Below, piece by piece: positions 59,401 to 64,000 of a DNA stretch of 64,000 nt. The notes under the pieces are model-generated. The model did not search any database and was not told where the DNA came from. It saw only the letters and a program-made list of their open reading frames with translations. Numbering within the stretch: position 1 is the stretch's first letter; every line of letters starts with the position of its first letter. Made by a program: the position numbers and the translations under genes. The DNA is taken from contig NZ_CP011541.1 of assembly GCF_001021025.1 (NCBI RefSeq), positions 2,232,001 to 2,296,000 on the forward strand, in the 5' to 3' direction. This stretch comes from Corynebacterium epidermidicanis (GTDB lineage: Bacteria; Actinomycetota; Actinomycetes; Mycobacteriales; Mycobacteriaceae).

Positions 59401-60367
59401 CCGCGAGGGCTCCTTCCTTGCCGACGACACCTTGATCGGTGGCTACGAGCTCGGCGGTGGCTGGATGCTTACCGACGTCGCACGCATCGGTAAGCGATCC
59501 TTCCTGGGCAACTCTGGCATCGCCGGCCCTGGCCGCAAGCTAGGGAAGAATTCGCTGGTTGCAGTACTGTCCTCTACCCCAAAGAAGGCGCGGGCCGGAT
59601 CCAACTGGTGGGGCTCTCCGCCGGAGCGCCTGCGGCGTGTCGCCGTGAGCGTCGGCGAAGGTGAGGACCGCACCTACAGCCCTGGCTTCGGGGTCAAGGC
59701 CGCACGTGGTTTCGTTGAGACGCTGCGCCTCCTAGCCCCCATCACCTCAGCGCTGCTGTTCGTTGGCGTGTTGGCCACATTGCAGGCCATTGTGCTTTCA
59801 CTGGGGCTCGTGGCAGCTTGGGCGTTGTCGGGAGTGGTGCTGATTGTGTTCGGCGTTCTCGCTCTGCTGATCACGGTGCTGGTGAAGTGGGCGTGCGTCG
59901 GGTTCATCCGCACAGGCGATCACGCACTGTGGTCGCCGTTCGTCTGGCTGAACGAACTTCAAGATGCCTTCGTCGAAGGCGTGGCAGCCCCGTGGTACTT
60001 GAGCCACAACCTCGGGACTGGCTCCCTGAACACCGCGTTACGACTACTCGGCGCACACATCGGCCGCGGCGCCTGGATTGAGTCCTACTGGTTCCCGGAG
60101 GCTGATCTTTGTTGGGTCGGCCGAGGCGCAACGGTAGGCCGTGGCTGCGTGGTACAGACCCACCTTTTCCAAGACCGAGTGATGAGCTTGGACAAAGTCA
60201 CGCTTGGCGACGGCGCCACCCTGGCTCCGCACTCCGTTGCCCTCCCCGCTGCGGAGATTCGTACAGATACCTGCGTTGGTCCTGGCTCGCTAGTGATGCG
60301 TGGCGATCGCGTCCCCGCATTTACCAGATGGCAGGGTAATCCGATCGAGCCTTGGAGTGCGAGTTAA
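56444..60367 (+). CDS. Pls/PosA-family single-module NRPS (adenylation-carrier-membrane-LbH)
   Basis: 1307 residues from GTG at 56444. Adenylation domain about 20-500: core A3 FTSGSTGKPKGVAVSH (~158), A5 NTYGPTEAT (~297), YRSGDH (~380), A10 lysine in SGKADKKAL. Carrier domain about 505-575, phosphopantetheine Ser in FFELGGTSLAA (~542). The rest matches the terminal domain of epsilon-poly-lysine synthetase: membrane pairs near 610-675, 845-912 and 1098-1150, each followed by left-handed beta-helix hexapeptide repeats (ARIGARSTLLPGTVIGEDAH; DVARIGKRSFLGNSGIAGPG; GRGATVGRGCVV). It probably polymerises or transfers an activated amino acid at the membrane. Product unknown. Confidence 0.88.
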   Translation: MTSPHPLTLDRVPGQYLRGAEAAPPRTLYDILVSTASANPDAAAIDDGTVLTYADLMEEVDALANHLHDNGIRRGDRIGIRMSSGSKDLYLAILATIAAGAAYVPVDADDPEERADMVFGEADVNAVFTDEGLVIKRRSTSGDTRRPQLDDDAWIIFTSGSTGKPKGVAVSHRSAAAFVDAEAQLFLVNSPGGPLGADDRVLAGLSVAFDASCEEMWLAWGHGACLVPAPRSLVRSGMDLGPWLIRQDITVVSTVPTLAGMWPAEALDNVRLLIFGGEACPPELVERLATADREVWNTYGPTEATVVACATTMHPNQPVSIGLPLAGWDLVVVDKQEQPVAVGEVGELVIGGVGLARYLDPLKDAEKYAPMPSIGWERAYRSGDHVRLEEDGLYFVGRVDDQVKIGGRRIELGEVEAGVASLPNVRMSAVAVQTTGAGDKVLVGYVALEDPAQSFDHAVAHARLSEIMPAALVPRIHVMDDIPVRTSGKADKKALPWPLPGTTVEAADLTATQQWLAELWVETLGISVDSKHADFFELGGTSLAAATLVGSIRDRVPTVSVRDLYDHPRLELLAERVDAIAAASGITIAPTETVPQHSQVRPVGAGTRLAQLLIQLPAMTLAGTQWIAGLALLNSLLSTMHVGWAVPISWWVSGALGLIFLTPLGRLPIGALLIRALTGSIQPGDYPRGGSVHLRIWAAERLADTSGAQNISGATWILTYARLIGAKIGRAVDLHTLPPVTGLLTLGDHAAVEPEVDLTGYWVEGDVVHVGAIEVGANARIGARSTLLPGTVIGEDAHVEAGSTITADKKVKAGARWAGSPARKVGRSKHRFPDEHPPRRSYWVPLYGLTSMWLSIMPLLALAAGALVVIVPGQRFASSGTGWTALGWALAFTPLGALTAFATFMILVWLQVRLCGLGIRPGVTPVRSLQGWRLWTTERLLDDARTYLFPLYASQLTPVWFRSLGAKVGKNAEISTSVMIPKLADIREGSFLADDTLIGGYELGGGWMLTDVARIGKRSFLGNSGIAGPGRKLGKNSLVAVLSSTPKKARAGSNWWGSPPERLRRVAVSVGEGEDRTYSPGFGVKAARGFVETLRLLAPITSALLFVGVLATLQAIVLSLGLVAAWALSGVVLIVFGVLALLITVLVKWACVGFIRTGDHALWSPFVWLNELQDAFVEGVAAPWYLSHNLGTGSLNTALRLLGAHIGRGAWIESYWFPEADLCWVGRGATVGRGCVVQTHLFQDRVMSLDKVTLGDGATLAPHSVALPAAEIRTDTCVGPGSLVMRGDRVPAFTRWQGNPIEPWSAS

Positions 60368-60517
60368 TTGAGGGTGATCGGGCGTTGCTAGGCCGCTCAT
60401 CTGGCTTTCAGATTTGCACCCTTGATTACTATAAACGGGGGTAGCAAATCTGATAGATAGCTAAATTTTTAGGTTTAGAAATGATTTTTCCGGGCTTGGT
60501 GAATTAGTTATATACCT

Positions 60518-61048
60518 ATGCAAAAATTGACTAAGGGCGCGTTCGGCGCCGCACTCGCGCTTTCCTTGACTCTTTCTAGCATGGGCACTGCCCAGGCACT
60601 TTCCTCGTTCGGATCGTCCGAAGCTTCGGTCGAGACGATCACCCCAAAGCCATCCCCAAAGCCATCAAAGCCGGCTCCTGCTCCTGAAGTAAAACTTTCT
60701 GAACAGCTCCTCGAGGCTTACAAGAAGGTCCTGACTGACGCTGGTTTCATCTACAGCCAGGACGCTGAGACCTACGCACAACAGTCTCTTGACCTAGCGC
60801 TTAAAGGGGAACTCGCTTACGAGGTGACCGATGGCGTTGGCCAAGCAAATATGTACTCCCAAGACGGTAAGGCTGCAATGTTTGTCATACGGATCCCAAA
60901 GAACCAGGTGACAACCGATCGCATCAACAACCTTTCAAAGACACTGGGCACGATCTCCTACCAGACTCCTTTTGGCGCCAAGGCTGCAGAAGATAGCTCC
61001 TACATTTACTTGGCGACGGGAATTAAGGTATACGCCAACCAATTCTAG
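60518..61048 (+). CDS. Secreted protein of unknown function
   Basis: 176 residues. Signal peptide AALALSLTLSSMGTAQA (cleavage near residue 28), a Pro/Lys linker (TPKPSPKPSKPAPAPEVKLS) and a compact 115-residue alpha/beta domain (LLEAYKKVLTDAGFIYSQDA, KAAMFVIRIPKNQVTTDRIN). No cysteines in the mature part. It is not part of the NRPS operon (151-base gap with A/T-rich sequence). No family recognised; similar secreted domains with C-terminal YANQF are seen in corynebacteria. Confidence 0.75.
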   Translation: MQKLTKGAFGAALALSLTLSSMGTAQALSSFGSSEASVETITPKPSPKPSKPAPAPEVKLSEQLLEAYKKVLTDAGFIYSQDAETYAQQSLDLALKGELAYEVTDGVGQANMYSQDGKAAMFVIRIPKNQVTTDRINNLSKTLGTISYQTPFGAKAAEDSSYIYLATGIKVYANQF

Positions 61049-61107
61049 GTATCCGATAGCAAAGTTGTCCCCACTCTATTTTGGTGGGACACTTGCTTGT
61101 TAGCCGA

Positions 61108-61142
61108 AAAATGGTCCTCACCACCTGGTGAGGACCATTTTG
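61108..61142. terminator. Bidirectional terminator
   Basis: Stem AAAATGGTCCTCACCA/TGGTGAGGACCATTTT with almost no loop, between two convergent small genes; A and T tracts on both sides. Confidence 0.88.
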
Positions 61143-61158
61143 TTTAAGCTAGAAAGCT

Positions 61159-61407
61159 TTAGAACACTGGCAGTTCACGGATGATCTGACCATTTACGTG
61201 CCCGTGGTTAACGAGGAAGTTGTAGACGGTGCCCCAGAATGCGACCGAAATGCCGAGACCAATCAGGGAGCTAACAATTCCGATGCCTGCGGAGGAGCCT
61301 GCATCTGCGGCAGCGGACTGCGCCTGTGCAGCTGGCGCAACGACAGCGGTTCCGGTTGCAAGAGCGAGAGACGTTGCAACAGCTACAATGCCACGACGGA
61401 GCTTCAT
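61159..61407 (-). CDS. Small exported membrane-associated protein
   Basis: 82 residues from the ATG at 61407 (KLRRGIVAVATSLALATGTA), behind AAAGGTGAAAG. The signal peptide ends at PAAQAQ. The mature part of about 45 residues is hydrophobic (IGIVSSLIGLGISVAFWGTV) and ends with HGHVNGQIIREL. Similar in size and hydrophobicity to corynebacterial small envelope proteins and could be an outer-membrane component, but no family is assigned. Confidence 0.68.
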   Translation of the reverse strand: MKLRRGIVAVATSLALATGTAVVAPAAQAQSAAADAGSSAGIGIVSSLIGLGISVAFWGTVYNFLVNHGHVNGQIIRELPVF

Positions 61408-61620
61408 TATTCTTTCACCTTTCACTGAGGAGCGTTCATCAACTGGACGGGATCGACCCTGCTTTGAGAGTATTTTCGACCCTTGAATCGAATGATAATG
61501 AGTACGTCATTGGCCCGCAGGCTTTGAGACCATATTGTTATTTTGTACTAAATTTCGACGCACTTTAAGGCATCCGACTTGACCAATAGTTTCCTCTTGG
61601 GAAATGCAGACATAGGAATG

Positions 61621-61653
61621 CCCTCGTTCCAAGCTGAATCGGTGGAACGAGGG
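61621..61653 (-). terminator. Probable terminator of ppk2
   Basis: An 11-bp stem CCCTCGTTCCA/TGGAACGAGGG with an 11-base loop lies 20 bases past the ppk2 stop; no long T tract. The rest of 61408-61673 shows no gene. Confidence 0.6.
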
Positions 61654-61673
61654 CGGAATTCGACTACATGATT

Positions 61674-62573
61674 CTAGTCGCCGATTTGGTCACGACCGCG
61701 AAGCACGATTTTAGGATCAGGCTCGCCTACGAGCTCGTGGTCCTTACCGGTGTATTCAAACTTGGACAGCACATAACGCATCGCATTGAGCCGGGCGCGC
61801 TTCTTGTCGTTTGACTTGATGGTGATCCAAGGAGACTCATCGGTGTCGGTGTAGCGGAATTGCTCTTCCTTCGCGCGGGTATAATCGTCCCACTTATCAA
61901 GCGATGCCAAGTCCATCGGGGAAAGCTTCCACTGACGAACTGGGTCTACTTGACGGATCGCAAAACGGGTGCGCTGTTCCTTCTGTGTCACGGAGAACCA
62001 CAGCTTGGTCAAGGAAATTCCAGAACCCATGATCATGTTTTCCAGCATTGGAACCTCGCGCAAGAACTCCGCGTGCTGAGACTCTGTACAAAAACCCATG
62101 ACGCGTTCTACGCCCGAACGGTTGTACCAAGAGCGGTCAAAGAAGACGATTTCTCCCGCACATGGGAAGTGCTGAATATAACGCTGGAAATACCACGAAG
62201 TAGATTCACGTGGCGAAGGCTTCTCCAGAGCGACAGTGCGCGCTCCACGTGGGTTAAGGTGCTCATTGAAGCGCTTGATCGTGCCACCCTTGCCTGCGGC
62301 ATCTCGACCTTCAAAGATGATGATGTGCTTTTGACCGGTTTCCTTGGTCCAGTTCTGCCATTTCAGCAGCTCAATTTGAAGACCACGCTTGAGGTGTTCA
62401 TATTCCACGCGGGAAATACGCTCCTCGTAGGGGTAATTCTCCCGCCAAGTATCGATTGGCTCACCTTCAGGGGTGAGAAGTACCGGATCATCTTCGTCGG
62501 AATCATCGACAACATAACCTTCAGTCGCAGCCAAGTCGACGATGTGGAATTCCTGCTCTTTGGATTCAGCCAT
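61674..62573 (-). CDS. ppk2: Polyphosphate kinase 2 (PPK2)
   Basis: 299 residues. P-loop fold with Walker A FEGRDAAGKGGTIKRFNEHL, the lid loop VALEKPSPRESTSWYFQRYI and Walker B FFDRSWYNRSGVERVMGFCT. Class I PPK2 enzymes use polyphosphate to phosphorylate nucleoside diphosphates (GDP to GTP or ADP to ATP). C. glutamicum has such an enzyme directly next to the porin genes, as here. Length is standard. Confidence 0.95.
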   Translation of the reverse strand: MAESKEQEFHIVDLAATEGYVVDDSDEDDPVLLTPEGEPIDTWRENYPYEERISRVEYEHLKRGLQIELLKWQNWTKETGQKHIIIFEGRDAAGKGGTIKRFNEHLNPRGARTVALEKPSPRESTSWYFQRYIQHFPCAGEIVFFDRSWYNRSGVERVMGFCTESQHAEFLREVPMLENMIMGSGISLTKLWFSVTQKEQRTRFAIRQVDPVRQWKLSPMDLASLDKWDDYTRAKEEQFRYTDTDESPWITIKSNDKKRARLNAMRYVLSKFEYTGKDHELVGEPDPKIVLRGRDQIGD

Positions 62574-62649
62574 GTCTAGTATCTTACCGCGTCTAGTCGG
62601 GTTCTATTGGGTGAAGCATTGCTACGGTTTTTAGATTGCAAAAAAAAGA

Positions 62650-62672
62650 AAACCCGGCTGAAAGCCGGGTTT
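62650..62672 (-). terminator. Terminator of the distal PorA-like gene
   Basis: Stem AAACCCGGCT/AGCCGGGTTT with a GAA loop and a strong minus-strand T tract (TTTTCTTTTTTT). Confidence 0.9.
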
Positions 62673-62683
62673 AATAGCCTGAA

Positions 62684-62818
62684 CTAGGCAACAAGACCAA
62701 TCAGCTCGGAAGTCGCATCAGCGACATCGGCAAATGGCTGAAGCCAGCGCAGGATCGAAACCAATGGATGAACGATCGTCAGGCTATCGACGGAAAGTGC
62801 AGTAAAGAATTCGGCCAT
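62684..62818 (-). CDS. Small porin-like protein (PorA-type paralogue 2)
   Basis: 44 residues: MAEFFTALSVDSLTIVHPLV followed by SILRWLQPFADVADATSELI and GLVA. No signal peptide, as known for PorA/PorH of corynebacteria, which reach the mycolate outer membrane and are O-mycoloylated on serine. The first fifteen residues nearly repeat the next upstream gene, so the two are duplicates. AAGGAGG lies 5 bases before the ATG. It has its own terminator. Confidence 0.72.
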   Translation of the reverse strand: MAEFFTALSVDSLTIVHPLVSILRWLQPFADVADATSELIGLVA

Positions 62819-62880
62819 ATGAGCCTCCTTGGATTTGGAAGTGAGTAAGCTGATGCTAGCAGATAAGCTGCATACAAAAA

Positions 62881-62903
62881 ATCCCCCAGCATAGCTGGGG
62901 GAT
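62881..62903 (-). terminator. Terminator of the proximal PorA-like gene
   Basis: Stem ATCCCCCAGC/GCTGGGGGAT with ATA loop, followed on the minus strand by TTTTTTG. Confidence 0.9.
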
Positions 62904-62922
62904 TTCACTCAAGCGCTAAGGC

Positions 62923-63060
62923 TTATTTTGGCATGAGGCCGATCAGCTTGGAAGCAGCAGCGGCAGCCTTGCCGAATGGCTCGAGGAATTCGAGGATAGC
63001 TACGATTGGGTGGAAGAAAACGAGGGTGTCAAGAGACAGCGCGGTGAAAAAATCAGCCAT
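62923..63060 (-). CDS. porA: Small porin-like protein (PorA-type paralogue 1)
   Basis: 45 residues, the same size as C. glutamicum PorA: MADFFTALSLDTLVFFHPIV, AILEFLEPFGKAAAAASKLI, GLMPK. Amphipathic helix pattern, no signal peptide. GGAG lies 8 bases before the ATG. It is placed between the PorH-like gene and a second copy, next to ppk2, which is the porA-porH locus position in C. glutamicum. The symbol is by position and size rather than clear sequence identity. Confidence 0.75.
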   Translation of the reverse strand: MADFFTALSLDTLVFFHPIVAILEFLEPFGKAAAAASKLIGLMPK

Positions 63061-63099
63061 TTTATTACTCCAGATTCTTGGTGAGGTTTTGAAGTTAAA

Positions 63100-63342
63100 T
63101 TACTTCTTGTTTACGACGGAAGAGGTGAAGCCACCATCCTTGTCGAAGAGGCCGTCGTAGCCAGCCTTGGTGGTGTCTGCGTCAACCAGGTCAGACCAAC
63201 CAGCCTTGGTGGACAGAGAGATGAAGTCCCAAACAGCGCCTTCGCCTTCCTTGATGCCGAAGAGTGCGTTGACCAGCTTGAGGGAGTTCTCAACAAAGGT
63301 GCCGAAGTCAGCGAGCTGAGTCTTGATGAGGGAAAGATCCAT
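63100..63342 (-). CDS. porH: PorH-like small porin subunit
   Basis: 80 residues from the ATG at 63342 (DLSLIKTQLADFGTFVENSL); the start MDLSL matches PorH of C. glutamicum, but this protein is longer (PorH is 57). It is acidic, without cysteine or signal peptide. In C. glutamicum PorH and PorA together form the cation-selective main channel. AAGGAG precedes the start. It is the first gene of the three-gene run; 39 bases separate it from the next ATG. Confidence 0.75.
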   Translation of the reverse strand: MDLSLIKTQLADFGTFVENSLKLVNALFGIKEGEGAVWDFISLSTKAGWSDLVDADTTKAGYDGLFDKDGGFTSSVVNKK

Positions 63343-63429
63343 GAGAAGTATCTCCTTGAGAGGCACCAGCTTCAGTGAAGCCGGTGAACAGTTTCCAGTT
63401 GCTGACGCCCCTCAGGACGTCATGAGTAA

Positions 63430-63457
63430 ATTAAAGCACATTTAGAATCACGGTCAA
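63430..63457 (-). promoter_or_regulatory. Promoter of the porin cluster
   Basis: Minus-strand TTGACC (63452-63457) and TTTAAT (63430-63435) separated by 16 bases, about 90 bases before the porH start. Confidence 0.55.
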
Positions 63458-64000
63458 CTCAAAAACCGCAATTTTCTGCCGGCAGAGAAATATTCAGTCC
63501 CAAACCGAAGAGTCCGGCACCAGATTCACAATATCTGCAATGACCTGCGCTTTTTCGCCACTACGGGCGGAATATCACCCGAGCCAACGAAGAAATATGT
63601 GAATTTTTTCAAAACGTGTCGCTCTACCGGTAACACTATTACTAAACGTGTCGATACTTCCGCAATCTCGAAAGTCGCAGAAACATTTTTAATCGACACA
63701 CCCCCAAATGAGGGGGAAAGTACACCCTGGGAAACGCTCCGATAACCTCCAATTCATATTCTGTTTACCGGATTTTTGGAGGCAAACAACCGCGTACGCT
63801 CGGTGCCGGCCTAATTAGTTGGCACAACTTGGGACTGATTTTGACACTTTCAGGCCTCAGAATTGACGGAATTCCAACTGATCCTTACGCGGTTTTAGTC
63901 GAATTTGGTCGAACCGTAGCGGTAGAACCGGACCATCCCAATAACCCAGTTGGGCGAATGTGAGTGCTTGGCTCCGCGCTTTCCCACCGAGGGGTCGTGA
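63458..64000. other. Intergenic region upstream of the porins
   Basis: 543 bases with no credible gene, A/T-rich. AAACGTGTCG occurs at 63612-63621 and 63644-63653 (32 bases apart), and a CCCCC/GGGGG hairpin lies near 63701-63716. In C. glutamicum groEL lies upstream of porH, but no GroEL end is visible before the window closes. Confidence 0.5.

Noticed and set aside
63367..64000. groEL expected upstream of the porins
   Set aside because: No GroEL-like C-terminus (Gly-Met repeats) on the minus strand before the window ends.

Overview
The window is a stretch of a Corynebacterium chromosome. This is supported by a tandem cluster of very small mycolate outer-membrane porins beside a class II polyphosphate kinase, by an LGFP-repeat envelope protein, and by a backbone order that, as I remember it, follows C. 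glutamicum: pqo, thrE, otsA-otsB, LacI-type ipsA, a zinc ABC operon, then rlmB-cysS-ispF-ispD-carD, radA-disA, mutY, clpC, lysS, folK-B-P-E-ftsH, hpt-tilS-dacB, ppa, ppk2 and the porins. No species is claimed. GC content is high by eye except where noted. I found no rRNA, no CRISPR array, no prophage and no intact insertion sequence; there is one tRNA.

Positions 1-11000 hold the 3'-truncated pqo gene, an acetyltransferase, tRNA-Thr, the threonine exporter thrE, a histone-H1-like lysine-rich protein, the OtsA-OtsB trehalose pathway with a META-domain lipoprotein between the two genes, a convergent LacI regulator, and a three-gene zinc/manganese-type ABC importer. Positions 11000-18100 are an accessory island on the minus strand: an LGFP-repeat protein, an AbfB-domain protein, a 1277-residue secreted ALF-repeat protein with a C-terminal HH-type nuclease-like tip, and two small low-GC candidate immunity genes. 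It reads as a polymorphic-toxin module and is the best candidate here for an undescribed system.

Positions 18200-32300 are housekeeping genes: rRNA methylation, cysteinyl-tRNA synthesis, MEP isoprenoid steps, CarD, RadA, c-di-AMP synthesis, carbonic anhydrase, MutY and ClpC. They are interrupted by a 263-bp fold-back element (23454-23716) with perfect 25-bp terminal inverted repeats and an 8-bp target duplication. Positions 32400-45000 carry three secreted phosphatases (PhoD, purple-acid-type, PhoX), a beta-glucoside PTS operon with a complete RAT/terminator antitermination switch, lysS and an Rrf2 regulator. Positions 45000-55440 contain one tightly overlapped minus-strand run, ftsH-folE-folP-folB-folK-DUF3180, with DUF6779 and a Rossmann gene further downstream, preceded by dacB-tilS-hpt and a divergent ppa.

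Positions 55600-64000 carry a rhodanese, a MarR regulator in an operon with a 1307-residue Pls/PosA-type NRPS (adenylation, carrier, membrane segments and three hexapeptide-repeat domains) whose inferred specificity code suggests a basic amino acid, small secreted proteins, ppk2, and three tandem tiny porin genes. Across the window a 10-mer, CGTCGATAAG, occurs eleven times, nine of them on the plus strand, far above chance.
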